This document shows positions 27,969-37,165 of a stretch of 64,000 nucleotides of DNA, piece by piece (within the stretch, counting starts at the first letter, position 1; every line of letters starts with the position of its first letter). The notes under the pieces were generated by a model. The model did not search any database, was not told where the DNA came from, and was given only the letters and a program-made list of their open reading frames with translations. The stretch is taken from the NCBI RefSeq assembly GCF_000296445.1, contig NZ_JH815198.1:374501-438500 (forward strand). The letters run 5' to 3'. Both the position numbers and the translations under genes were made by a program. This DNA is from Slackia piriformis YIT 12062. GTDB taxonomy: Bacteria; Actinomycetota; Coriobacteriia; Coriobacteriales; Eggerthellaceae.

Positions 27969-28109
27969 GACCCTCTCCTTTGCTTGGTCTCCCTCGAGCG
28001 GTTATAGAGGCGTGCGCTATACTGCTGAAAGGTATTTCTTGCGGGCGCGTCCCTCCGACCACCGGCCCGTTGCAGCGGGCATGGGGAAAGCTATCGAATG
28101 GGAGGGGTC

Positions 28110-29527
28110 ATGTCATCTGACAAAATGGCCAAAAGTTGTGGCGAAGGCGTCTACCAAAAAGTAATACACGGTTTATCAGGGGTTTTCCTCGATAGAACCG
28201 CCCTCATGTACGTGCTGGGCCTTGCTGCCTTCTATGCATGGAATCTGACGGATATCTATGGATCGACGCTCATCGCCGAAGGCGATGGTGCGGGAACCCT
28301 CGGGGTGTCGACGCTCACCTCGTCTTTATGCAACGCCGCGAGCTATGTCCTCATTGCGGTCTTGCTTTCTCGGTGGCGGCATTTTTTCTTCATTGCCGTT
28401 ATTGCTGCTTTTGTTGCTGGCGGCTCAATCGTTTGTTCGTGGGCGTTCTGGAGTCTCGGTATTGTCGGTCCGTTGGAGGCGATGCTGGCTTATAAGGGGA
28501 TAACGAGGGTCTGCGCTGCCTTCGTCGTCGTTGCATGGGGCATGCTTTTTAGCGACCTTGAGCCTGCGGCGTTGGCGCGTAGGGCATTGGCCGCTTTTGT
28601 CGTTGCGTCGCTGGCTTACCTCCTAGTGGGCGCTACCGAAGGTGTTTTTCGATGCGCGCTGTTCGCCCTGATGCTTCCTGCGTCTATGATTCTGGCTCTT
28701 GTTGTCGGGCGAGGCAATCGGGGCGAAGTGCTGGATGCCAACGAAGGGGTTGGCCTTGCGAGGAAGTTCGTCTTGCTGATATGGCGCGTGCTGCTGGTGT
28801 TTTCCTTGTTTGGCATTGTGACATGGGTGATGATTCTTGAGGCTCAATCCGCGACGTCGGTTGTGCTTGCGGGGTCGTTCGTGGCCATTGCGTCTCTTGT
28901 CGGTATTGGCGGATTGTTCGTGGCGTCATGTTTTTCGGAAAGCGTTATCTCCAATCGTTATGTTATTAAGCTGGTACTGCCGCTTGTCATGATCGGCCTT
29001 CTTCTTGTTGCCGCCTTTGATAATTCGCGTGGTGCTGGTGTGGCCTTGGTGTCTGCTGGTTTTACCTGCTTTGACCTTTTCTGCTTTGTGGCGGTGGCCG
29101 ATGCTTGCCATCAATGCAAAGTAAGGGCGGGTGCTGTTTTCGGGTGGTATAGGGCATTGGAGAGTTTATGCCTGTGCTTGCCATGGGGATAATGGCTTTT
29201 ATGAGCTCTGCTGGTTTCGGCGATGCGGATTTTGCGCCATCGATTTTTGCCGTTGCGTGTTCGCTGGTGCTTGCTGTGGTGCTCGTGTTCGACCGCGGCA
29301 ACATTATGGAGCGAGGCCGTCTTAATCCTTCGATTACTTACCCGCGAGCAGAAACGCTCTATTTTGCTCGTCAATGCGAAGAGGCCATTCGGAGATACGG
29401 GCTTTCATCGCGGGAGGCGGAGATCCTCAGCCTAGTGGTGCGCGGTCGGCAAGAGATGATCGATGCGATTGAGCAGATTGAAGTTGCCGTGTCTGAAGAG
29501 GCGGGTGGCTCGCATAATTGTCGCTGA
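28110..29527 (+). pseudogene. Membrane-anchored LuxR regulator, frameshifted and with the HTH core deleted
   Basis: Two frames together resemble the intact regulator at 59445-60968. The first (28110 to ~29165, start behind GGAGGGG) encodes a polytopic membrane domain of about ten segments and ends at a stop (29192). The reading continues one base out of register from about 29168 (VLAMGIMAFMSSAG...). The HTH domain begins correctly (YGLSSREAEILSLVVRGR) but jumps straight to QEMIDAIEQIE; compared with the intact copy about 32 residues, including the recognition helix, are missing, the junction lying near 29449. The protein could not bind DNA even if the frameshift were suppressed. It is divergent from the flavoprotein it probably once regulated. 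Confidence 0.8.
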
Positions 29528-29782
29528 GGGAGTTCGATTACCTCACGGGATGTGGTGGTGGAGCCAATGTCTGTCGACCAGGAGGGGCATGGCGCTTGTG
29601 CCTGCAAGATGAAAGGATGGGCATGGGCGGTTCTGGCGCGAACGACGTGAACAAAGGAACGCATAGCGCGAGGGGTAGTGTCGAATTGCGCAGGGAGTGC
29701 TTGACGAAAGCTACGAAGGTTGATTTCAAATCGCTCATCCGGCAACTGACAGTGAGGCGTGTAACGGTGCTGCTCTACTGTA

Positions 29783-29952
29783 CTACGCCTCGCACCCACT
29801 CCACCACTCGTCGTAATTTACGGTTCCATCAGCTACGCCGGGCATTGTAGAGAGGAACTCGTCGCGCACTCCATCGATTCTGTCGAATCTTGCTATTGCT
29901 TCGGAATGGATTGCGAGGACGGCTTCGCGGGTAATCGTCGGTTCGCTTATTT
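29783..29952 (-). pseudogene. Remnant of a Doc/Fic-like toxin
   Basis: Directly after the antitoxin stop, the minus strand in another frame reads ITREAVLAIHSEAIARFD, then DGVRDEF, resembling the N-terminus of Doc (death-on-curing) proteins. A stop occurs at 29783-29785 after about 50 codons. There is no start codon in frame, and the Fic core (HxFxDxNKR) is absent. It is therefore a toxin stub. Confidence 0.5.
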
Positions 29953-30153
29953 TGCAAGCTCGGCAAAGACATTGGCATATTCGCCCATGAAGTCGATTGC
30001 TACGTCGACGACGTCCGTGGCAGCTGGTGTTGTGGCCGGTTGTATGACTACCCAGGGCTTGTTGTTCTTGAGAACGGTCGTCCTGTTGATTTTGGCGGCG
30101 ACGCGCGAGAAGTTGTTCTTGGCCTCTGCGAGGGCCATGGTCAGTGCAGGCAT
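29947..30153 (-). CDS. Phd/YefM-family antitoxin
   Basis: A 68-residue protein starting MPALTMALAEAKNNFSRV at ATG 30153 behind AGGAG. The N-terminal half (AEAKNNFSRVAAKINRTTVLKNNKPWVVI) is the Phd/YefM DNA-binding fold; the acidic/hydrophobic C-terminus (VAIDFMGEYANVFAEL) is the toxin-neutralising tail. The downstream toxin frame is only a stub. The protein may persist as an orphan antitoxin or repressor. Confidence 0.7.
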   Translation of the reverse strand: MPALTMALAEAKNNFSRVAAKINRTTVLKNNKPWVVIQPATTPAATDVVDVAIDFMGEYANVFAELAK

Positions 30154-30332
30154 GGTTTCTCCTGTCTTCTGGTTGCTGCGTCTCCTTTTAATATGGGCAA
30201 AATTAGGGCTATATAATAGGCCACTGTCAAATTCATGGCGGCAGGTGAGAATGACGAACCCTTGCGGGAAAATCAAGCGGTAATTGCCTTACGATATCGA
30301 GGGGAGCCTGTCCGGCGACGGCCTGAATTCGG

Positions 30333-30725
30333 CTATAGCCTTCCCATGACGGCGTGGCCGATGAAAAGAGCGAAACCCAGTGCGAAGAGAAAGACGTGCG
30401 TACCTGCCGCATGGGGGAGGCGCGCTCGGACAGGCGGCGCCATGCAGATGCCGGAAAGCGCGAACAAGACGATGGAAGCCCAGCCCATGACGTACGTTTC
30501 CGTGCGGGCGCCTGACGCATAGATGGTTGCTGAGATGCTGTGAACGATTCCGGCGGCAAGCAGGACGAAGCCGATGGAGCGATGGCGCCGATGCAAGCGT
30601 TCGAGCCGGTCGGCGGGTTGTTCCTTGCTCTTGCGGTTCAGGCGGACGGCTTGCGCCATGAGGGCGAGCAGGGCTCCGCAGGCTGCGAGGGCGCAAGCGA
30701 TTTCGATAGCGAGGACGACGGTCAT
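30333..30725 (-). CDS. Hypothetical four-helix membrane protein
   Basis: A ~130-residue protein with four hydrophobic segments and several histidines in or near them (RLHRRHRSIG, GIVHSISATIY, GTHVFLF, FIGHAVMG), a pattern that could bind haem b, though no family is recognised. I start at ATG 30725 behind GGAGC; an in-frame start ten residues upstream (MPPRTKRSIA) is possible. The gene is isolated. Confidence 0.55.
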   Translation of the reverse strand: MTVVLAIEIACALAACGALLALMAQAVRLNRKSKEQPADRLERLHRRHRSIGFVLLAAGIVHSISATIYASGARTETYVMGWASIVLFALSGICMAPPVRARLPHAAGTHVFLFALGFALFIGHAVMGRL

Positions 30726-30916
30726 GGCGATGCTCCGTTTCGTTCTTGGCGGCATGGCGCGACGGCGGTGTGGCGCGCGACTGCGCTGCGTGATAGGAAA
30801 TTGGTCGATGTGATAGTTAACCAAAGGAAACTTTATTTGGCGAGCGGATATTTTGGGCGGTCGGCGGGCGAGGATTGCGTGCTGCGAATTGATTGTGGGG
30901 AATTTTGGAGGTGGCT

Positions 30917-31216
30917 ATGTTCAGTCGGTTTCTTGAATCCGAGCATCAGGCAAGAAAAGATGCCGTTGACCAGATGGTTCTGGATACTCATTCGAGGTGT
31001 ATTCGCAACAGGGAGGCGCTACAACACGTTGACAGGTGCGGATGCTTTTACTGCCTGGCGATATTCGACCCGCAAGAGATAGAGGAGTGGATTGAAGACG
31101 AAGGCGGCGACACGGCGCTTTGCCCCCGTTGCGAAATCGACTCGGTCCTTCCCGAATCGGACGAGTATCCTCTGACGAAAGACTTCCTGCGGCGTATGTA
31201 CGACCATTGGTTCTAA
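30917..31216 (+). CDS. Small zinc-ribbon-type cytoplasmic protein
   Basis: A 99-residue protein starting MFSRFLES at ATG 30917 behind GGAGGTGG. Two CxxC pairs, CFYC (43-46) and CPRC (69-72), separated by FDPQEIEEWI, form a treble-clef or zinc-ribbon knuckle; the sequence matches a widespread family of uncharacterised 'cytoplasmic proteins'. No enzymatic residues are evident. It precedes another orphan small gene. Confidence 0.72.
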   Translation: MFSRFLESEHQARKDAVDQMVLDTHSRCIRNREALQHVDRCGCFYCLAIFDPQEIEEWIEDEGGDTALCPRCEIDSVLPESDEYPLTKDFLRRMYDHWF

Positions 31217-31331
31217 CGCGGACGCCGTGCGGTTGCGCCGGCGGCAGGGCGGGGTGGGGCGTCGGTCGAAAATACCGGGCTTCGATTTCGTTGATTGGTA
31301 TTTCGTGGGATGCCGAGAAAGGAAGACTCCT

Positions 31332-31718
31332 ATGAGCCTAGGATACGGAGGCGCGGCCCGCCTTGTCCTCAGCGACGGGGAGAGCGCCGTCTATGCGTAC
31401 GGGTGCACGAATTTGAACAGGGCGGATAACGACCCGTGCGAGGACGGCGAGATATACGTCGAGCTGCGGCCGATTGCGTCCGCATACGCTCCGAAGAGGA
31501 CGAAGCGCTACCCGGACGGCGTCCCCATAGGGTCTGCCGAAAACGTCGATTACGGGAAGATGCTCGTCGAGGGGTCCCTAAAGGTGACGAACTGCTCGAA
31601 CGCATCCGACATAGGCAGCGGTGGGGTGGACGTCCAGGCGTGGCCCCTTATCTTCAGGATCGCACTGAGAATCCAGCTGGACGGGGCGTTTCCTGCGGAG
31701 GTCTGGTATTTCAAATAA
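31332..31718 (+). CDS. Hypothetical protein, 128 residues
   Basis: Start MSLGYGGAARLVLSDGES at ATG 31332, with AGGAAG about 10 nt upstream. The sequence is soluble, beta-rich in appearance, and ends PAEVWYFK. No family recognised. The opening (ARLVLSDGESAVYAYGCTNLN) and the orderly composition suggest a real protein. It follows the zinc-ribbon gene by 115 bp. Confidence 0.6.
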   Translation: MSLGYGGAARLVLSDGESAVYAYGCTNLNRADNDPCEDGEIYVELRPIASAYAPKRTKRYPDGVPIGSAENVDYGKMLVEGSLKVTNCSNASDIGSGGVDVQAWPLIFRIALRIQLDGAFPAEVWYFK

Positions 31719-32334
31719 AGCACCCGTCGGAATGCGTGGGGGCGGAAAGGCTTTTGGTAAAGGTTAGTGAAACGCTGTTTGTTGGCTTCAGGAGAAAAGG
31801 AATGTTTCGTATATGGAATCGAGTCTTAATAGGGGTTGGTTGTGGATGCCTTTGCTCCTAAAGCGCTGAATTAATGTGCGACCGATGCGGTGCGGATTTC
31901 AATCTCGATGAATGGTCCACTACTCCTAACGTTTTTCTGCCCGGCGCTACCAAGTGTTTGTGTGATGGGGCCTATTCGAGGCTGCATGCCCTGAATTCGG
32001 CAATATCGATTTGATGTTATCTTGGCGCTTGTGTCATGACGCGCCGAACGCAAAGCTTTTCCTTTTAGGCCAAGCATGTCTGCGGTAACGCTCTGTGGAG
32101 ATGCTTGCTCGCACGACCCATTGGGATTGTGACGGACGCAGCGATATCTGGCTGATGCTATTCTGTTCGAGGCCGAATCAGTTCTTTGACGGAACGGCGT
32201 TGTCGGCGTAATAATCGTTTCGTCTTGAAGATATGTCGCTGGAGAGCGAGAGCGTTTATGCAAGGACGGAGAAGTCGGTGCTGGCTTTCTGCCTTCGTGC
32301 GTAGCTATAAAATTTGCAGGGAAAGGAACGTGGC
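31719..32334. other. Junction between orphan genes and the restriction locus
   Basis: These 616 bases carry no confident gene other than a possible 46-codon frame (31874-32014). A TATAAA at 32306-32311 lies 23 bp before the GTG of the GIY-YIG gene and is the best -10 candidate for the restriction operon, but no good -35 is seen. An open frame on the minus strand (31871-32263) has no start signal and atypical composition. Confidence 0.45.
31874..32014 (+). CDS. Possible small Cys-rich protein or gene fragment
   Basis: A 46-codon frame reads MCDRCGADFNLDEWST then ATKCLCDGAYSRL, with CxxC and CxC groups like a half zinc ribbon. It has no good ribosome-binding site, so it may be the 5' or 3' scrap of a longer gene lost when the restriction island arrived. 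Confidence 0.3.
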   Translation: MCDRCGADFNLDEWSTTPNVFLPGATKCLCDGAYSRLHALNSAISI

Positions 32335-33168
32335 GTGATTCGGGTCAAAACCCTCACCATCCAGCTCATCGATGCGCAGCCCAATCGAATTCGCATTTGT
32401 CGCGTTGAAGGTGAGTCTCTCGTGACCGTTGTTGTTCCGAGGGATGACCTCAGCGAGGCAAAATTTCTACCGAATATCCCGTCCCGCGGAATTTATTATC
32501 TGCTTGACGAGGATCATGGCAACGTAAGCCGTGTCTATGCGGGACAGACAACCCAAGGAATAGCGCGTCTTGAGGCGCATAAAACGAGGAAAGAGTTTTG
32601 GAATAAGGCTGTCATGTTTCTTGATGACGACCAAAACATCAGCAAGGATGCCCTGGACGTTCTCGAGGCGAAGGCCATCGACTATGTGCGCACCCATGGT
32701 TCCTATGAGACTGATAATTTGGTGACTCCCAAGCCGTATATGGATCCGTATAAAGAAGAATCCGTCGAGCGGCTCCATGACAAGATTCTCTTTAGGATGG
32801 CGGCTTTGGGATACGATTTAAATAGGGTCGACCAAGGGCCCGTGTCTTCGGCTGCCATTTTCCATACGAAGAAGAATGGGGTATGCGGAACAGGGCGTTA
32901 CAGTAAAGATACCGGTCATTTCACGGTGCTTGCCGGTTCGAATGTTGATATGTCGAGGCCTATCCAAAAAAATGCGGCTGTTACCACGTTGCGCAATGAG
33001 CTTTTTGGTGGGTTGTCTGGCATCGTTGAGCTTGCGGAGGATTTGGAATTTCCCACCCCCAGTGCTGCGGCGGTATTCGTACTCGGTGGCAGCCAGAATG
33101 GCTGGACGGAATGGGTCAACGATGCGGGTTGCACTCTCGATCAGGTCTATAGAAGCGAGGAGAATTAA
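32335..33168 (+). CDS. GIY-YIG nuclease-domain protein with DUF4357
   Basis: A 277-residue protein. I start at GTG 32335, 7 nt after AAAGGA; an in-frame TTG at 32314 is also possible. Residues ~50-130 carry a GIY-YIG domain (RGIYYLLDEDHG, RVYAGQTTQGIARLEAH, then a downstream glutamate in LEAKAIDYV), and the C-terminal ~90 residues match DUF4357 (FHTKKNGVCGTGRY...LAGS, DLEFPTPSAAAVFVLGG). The stop directly abuts the hsdM start, so it is part of the restriction operon. GIY-YIG/DUF4357 proteins are frequent beside type I systems; their task there is not established. Confidence 0.8.
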   Translation: MIRVKTLTIQLIDAQPNRIRICRVEGESLVTVVVPRDDLSEAKFLPNIPSRGIYYLLDEDHGNVSRVYAGQTTQGIARLEAHKTRKEFWNKAVMFLDDDQNISKDALDVLEAKAIDYVRTHGSYETDNLVTPKPYMDPYKEESVERLHDKILFRMAALGYDLNRVDQGPVSSAAIFHTKKNGVCGTGRYSKDTGHFTVLAGSNVDMSRPIQKNAAVTTLRNELFGGLSGIVELAEDLEFPTPSAAAVFVLGGSQNGWTEWVNDAGCTLDQVYRSEEN

Positions 33169-35928
33169 ATGAACAAGCAGCAATTGGCGGCGAAGATTTG
33201 GGAGTCCGCTAACAAGATGCGTTCCAAAATTGAGGCCAACGAATACAAGGACTATATCCTGGGTTTCATTTTCTATAAATTCCTTTCCGAAACCGAAGTT
33301 GCTCGTTTGAAGGCGCGTGACTTTGCCGAGGAAGACCTACCCAGTCTTATCGAAGACGACGAGGAGACGGTTGAGTTCGTCAAGGGCGAATGCGGCTATT
33401 TCATTTCGTACGATAATTTGTTCTCGACATGGATTAGCAAGGGGTCCGATTTCGAGATTTCCGACGTTCGCGATGCGCTTTCCGCATTTAGCCGCAATAT
33501 CGACCCAGGTCGTAAGCGCGTTTTTGACGGCATTTTCGACACGTTGCAGACGGGTCTTTCCAAGCTTGGCACCGATGCTCGTAACCAGACCAAAGCAGCC
33601 CGCGACCTTATCTACCTCATCAAGGATATTCCGATGGATGGCCGACAAGATTACGACGTCCTCGGGTTCATTTACGAATATCTCATTAGTAATTTTGCTG
33701 CCAACGCGGGTAAAAAGGCGGGTGAGTTCTATACTCCGCACGAGGTTTCGATGCTTATGTCGGAGATCGTATCGTGGCATCTGGCTGGACGTGAAAATAT
33801 AACGATTTACGACCCCACGAGCGGGTCTGGCTCGTTGCTTATCAACATCGGTAAGGCTGTGGCGCGTCGCAGTGGTGATCCCGATTCCATTAAGTACTAT
33901 GCGCAGGAGCTGAAGGAGAATACCTACAATCTCACGCGTATGAATCTGGTGATGCGCGGTATTCTTCCCGACAATATCGTCGCTCGCAATGGCGACACGC
34001 TTGAAGATGACTGGCCTTGGTTCGATACGGATGAAAATAAGGACGAGACATATGATCCGCTGTTCGTGGACGCCGTGGTATCCAACCCGCCCTATTCTCA
34101 AAGTTGGGATTCGGAAGACAAGGAACTCGATCCGCGATTTAGGTTTGGTGTGGCGCCCAAGTCGAAGGCCGACTACGCATTTTTGCTGCACGATCTTTAC
34201 CACTTGCGCCCCGATGGCATCATGTGCATCGTGCTTCCGCATGGCGTGCTGTTCCGCGGGGGTGAGGAGGGTGCAATTCGCAAGAATCTCGTCGAGAACC
34301 GCCATATCCAAGCCATCATTGGGCTTCCTGCGAATATTTTCTTTGGCACTGGCATTCCCACTATTGTCATGGTTTTGCGCAAACAGCGAGATTCCAGCGA
34401 TGTGCTGGTGGTCGATGCGTCGAAGCACTTTGCCAAGGAGGGCAAGAATAATAAGCTACGCGCGAGCGACATCAAGCGCATTGTTGATGCCGTAACTACG
34501 AATGCCACGGTGGAAAAATTCAGCCGTCTGGTGCCTATCGAAGAAATTCGTGCCAACGACTACAACTTGAATATTCCGCGTTATGTTGACTCGTCGGAGG
34601 CGGTCGAGAGTTGGGACGTGTATGCCACCATGTTTGGAGGCGTGCCGAAGACGGAGGTCGATGCTCTTGATGCTTATTGGAGGGTGTGGCCGAGCCTTAA
34701 AGACCAACTGTATCAGGATGCTAATAGTTCGTATCTTGTGCCAATGGTGGAAGATGTTGCTTCGGCGGTTAAAGAGAACGCTGACGTTCGCGCTTATTGC
34801 GAGCATTATGAGGACACTGTAAGCCATCTGCCGGCTGAGCTCCGCCGTCGCCTTGTCGATGGTGCGAACGAAGTTGATTCCGTGGCCGAGGAAGAGTCGA
34901 TTGCCGCATTGCTAGGTGATGCCCTTTCTGATGTTGCGCTTGTTGACGGGTACGATGCCTATCAGGCTCTCGATGACGCGTGGACAGGTATTTCTAGCGA
35001 TTTGGAAATGATTCAGACCGAGGGCTTCGATGCCGTGCGCAAGGTTGACCCGAATATGGTCGTTAAAAAGAAAAACGGTAAAGACATGGAGGTCCAGGAT
35101 GGATGGATGGGGCATGTCTTGTCATTCCGTTTGGTAGAAGAGCAATTGCTGCGGGATGAGGTTTCGGGTATTCAAGCCGGAGAGAAACGTCTTGCCGAAA
35201 TTTCTTCCTCCTATACGGAATTGATAGAGGGGCTTGATGCTGAGCAGCTTGACTCGCCAGCGATTAACGACTCTAACGATGCGTTCGTTGCGAAGGAAGT
35301 AAAGGCGATTCTGAAAAACGAGGCTAGGCTGATCATCTCGCCCGAGATTCAGGCGCTCAATCAATATTTAAGGCTGCTTGAGAACAAGGCGACAAAAGCG
35401 GAAAAGCTGGATTACGTTGAAGGCCATCCAGGTGTTGCTTGGACGGAAATGGACCAGAACAAAGACGGTACGTATGGAAAAGCTAAGGTTGCTGGCTATA
35501 TAGAGAAACTGAGGGTGCAAGTAGGGTTCCCCGAGGGCAGCTTCGAGCATATTCTTGAAAAAGCGAGGGAATTGCTCGATGAAGAGTCTTCCTTGAAGAA
35601 AAAACTTAAAGCCGATAAGGCTGCACTTGAGCAAAAATGCAAGACGACTATAGAGGGGCTTTCTGATGTTGAATGCAATGATTTGCTTGCCGCCAAGTGG
35701 ATTGACCCTCTCTATGCCGAGCTGCTTAATCTTCCTGACGCGGTAATTGACGGATTTGTTTCCAAGGTGGTTGCGCTAAATGCGAAATACGACACAACCT
35801 ATTCTGATGTGTGTAGTCAGATAAATGAGGCGGAAAGCGAGCTTGCGCTCATGTTGGGCCAGCTTACGGGTAATGAATTCGATATGGCGGGCGTCACTGA
35901 GCTACGAAAGCTCTTGGGAGGTGAATAA
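33169..35928 (+). CDS. hsdM: Type I restriction-modification DNA methyltransferase subunit, long form
   Basis: A 919-residue N6-adenine methyltransferase subunit. Residues ~5-130 form HsdM_N; ~150-470 the catalytic domain with SAM-binding motif YDPTSGSGSLLINIG and catalytic NPPYSQSW. After the usual end (~residue 490) comes a ~400-residue, charged, coiled-coil-rich extension (e.g. LLDEESSLKKKLKADKAALEQK), seen in one subgroup of HsdM. It works as M2S1 with HsdS, and as R2M2S1 for cleavage. The ATG immediately follows the stop of the GIY-YIG gene. The hsdS start is 1 bp past its stop, preceded by GGAGGTGA inside hsdM. Confidence 0.9.
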   Translation: MNKQQLAAKIWESANKMRSKIEANEYKDYILGFIFYKFLSETEVARLKARDFAEEDLPSLIEDDEETVEFVKGECGYFISYDNLFSTWISKGSDFEISDVRDALSAFSRNIDPGRKRVFDGIFDTLQTGLSKLGTDARNQTKAARDLIYLIKDIPMDGRQDYDVLGFIYEYLISNFAANAGKKAGEFYTPHEVSMLMSEIVSWHLAGRENITIYDPTSGSGSLLINIGKAVARRSGDPDSIKYYAQELKENTYNLTRMNLVMRGILPDNIVARNGDTLEDDWPWFDTDENKDETYDPLFVDAVVSNPPYSQSWDSEDKELDPRFRFGVAPKSKADYAFLLHDLYHLRPDGIMCIVLPHGVLFRGGEEGAIRKNLVENRHIQAIIGLPANIFFGTGIPTIVMVLRKQRDSSDVLVVDASKHFAKEGKNNKLRASDIKRIVDAVTTNATVEKFSRLVPIEEIRANDYNLNIPRYVDSSEAVESWDVYATMFGGVPKTEVDALDAYWRVWPSLKDQLYQDANSSYLVPMVEDVASAVKENADVRAYCEHYEDTVSHLPAELRRRLVDGANEVDSVAEEESIAALLGDALSDVALVDGYDAYQALDDAWTGISSDLEMIQTEGFDAVRKVDPNMVVKKKNGKDMEVQDGWMGHVLSFRLVEEQLLRDEVSGIQAGEKRLAEISSSYTELIEGLDAEQLDSPAINDSNDAFVAKEVKAILKNEARLIISPEIQALNQYLRLLENKATKAEKLDYVEGHPGVAWTEMDQNKDGTYGKAKVAGYIEKLRVQVGFPEGSFEHILEKARELLDEESSLKKKLKADKAALEQKCKTTIEGLSDVECNDLLAAKWIDPLYAELLNLPDAVIDGFVSKVVALNAKYDTTYSDVCSQINEAESELALMLGQLTGNEFDMAGVTELRKLLGGE

Positions 35929-35929
35929 C

Positions 35930-37165
35930 ATGGTGGAAAACGAAAATGTGCCGCGAATTCGCTTCGAGGGTTTCACTGACCCTTGGGAACAGCGTAAGTT
36001 TTCAAATGTTGCAATGCGCCGAACTTCATTTTCTGATGATGACAAGTTGCCTCAAGTTGAGTATGAGGATGTTGTCTCCAGCGAAGGCCGTCTTAATAAG
36101 GATTTGAAATCCAAAGGAAATCACAAATCGGGTATTCGATTCGATCCTGGAGACGTCCTGTATGGCAAGCTTCGCCCGTATCTCAATAACTGGCTGCTAC
36201 CTGCATTTTCTGGTACTGCTGTAGGCGATTGGTGGGTTCTTCAGGCGTTAGAAGTTGATAGTTCATTTCTCTACAGGCTTATTCAAAGTGTCGCATTTCA
36301 AAAAGTAGCTAATGTGTCGACCGGCAGTAAGATGCCCCGTGCAGATTGGCAGCTCGTGGGGGAAGCAGAGTTCTCGTTGCCGCAAAGCTTGGGAGAACAG
36401 CGACAAATCGGGACGACTTTTTCACGCATTGACTCCCTTATCACCCTTCATCAGCGTAAGTACGAGAAGCTTCAAAAGCTAAAAAAATCAATGCTTGACA
36501 AGATGTTTCCAAAGCCAGGCGAGCTTTATCCCGAAATTCGCTTCGAGGGCTTCACTGACCCTTGGGAACAGCGTGAGTTGGGGGAATGCTTTGATTTCTT
36601 AAAGAGCAATACGCTTTCGCGTGCCGAACTGAATGTCGAGGGAGGGTTTGCTCGCTGCATTCATTACGGTGACATTCTTACTAAATTTGGCGATTGCCTG
36701 AATGGCAATTCGACTAGCCTGCCTTTTATCGGTGACGACGCCGTGTTTGCAAAGTATGTCAGTTCGGCGCTTCGTCAAGGCGATGTTGCCTTTGCGGATA
36801 CAGCGGAAGATAATACAGCAGGAAAATGCGTTGAACTGCAGGAACTTCCAACCGAACCCGTGATATCCGGACTACATACGATCGCGGCTCATCCTCGATT
36901 TTTCTTTGCTTCTGGATATTTGGGGCATTACCTTAATTGCCCTGCGTATCGCAACCAGCTTTTCCCGTTAATGCAGGGGATTAAGGTTATTTCCATATCA
37001 AAAGCGACACTTGAAAATACCCTGGTTAGCTATCCGGCACTGGCGGAGCAATCTGCGATTGGTGTTGCTTTCGATTGTCTCGACTCCCTCATCACCCTTC
37101 ATCAGCGTAAGTTGGAATTGCTGAAGAATATCAAGAAATCGCTTCTGGACAGGATGTTTGTTTAA
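35930..37165 (+). CDS. hsdS: Type I specificity subunit, expressed copy
   Basis: A 411-residue protein with two target-recognition domains (TRDs). TRD1 spans WEQRKFSNV to DSLITLHQRK; a central helical spacer (KYEKLQKLKKSMLDKMF) follows; TRD2 spans WEQRELGEC to the second DSLITLHQRK, and the gene ends LLKNIKKSLLDRMFV. Each TRD thus sits between an A repeat (35956-36000, 36535-36579; 43 of 45 bases equal) and a B repeat (36431-36460, 37082-37111). Start ATG 35930 is behind GGAGGTGA. A strong terminator follows. It is the only hsdS copy in frame with hsdM, hence the expressed allele; the TRD pair it carries is probably temporary. Confidence 0.92.
   Translation: MVENENVPRIRFEGFTDPWEQRKFSNVAMRRTSFSDDDKLPQVEYEDVVSSEGRLNKDLKSKGNHKSGIRFDPGDVLYGKLRPYLNNWLLPAFSGTAVGDWWVLQALEVDSSFLYRLIQSVAFQKVANVSTGSKMPRADWQLVGEAEFSLPQSLGEQRQIGTTFSRIDSLITLHQRKYEKLQKLKKSMLDKMFPKPGELYPEIRFEGFTDPWEQRELGECFDFLKSNTLSRAELNVEGGFARCIHYGDILTKFGDCLNGNSTSLPFIGDDAVFAKYVSSALRQGDVAFADTAEDNTAGKCVELQELPTEPVISGLHTIAAHPRFFFASGYLGHYLNCPAYRNQLFPLMQGIKVISISKATLENTLVSYPALAEQSAIGVAFDCLDSLITLHQRKLELLKNIKKSLLDRMFV

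Noticed and set aside
31871-32263. 130-codon minus-strand open frame upstream of the GIY-YIG gene
   Set aside because: No ribosome-binding site, no hydrophobic core pattern, unlike neighbouring codon use, and no family recognised.
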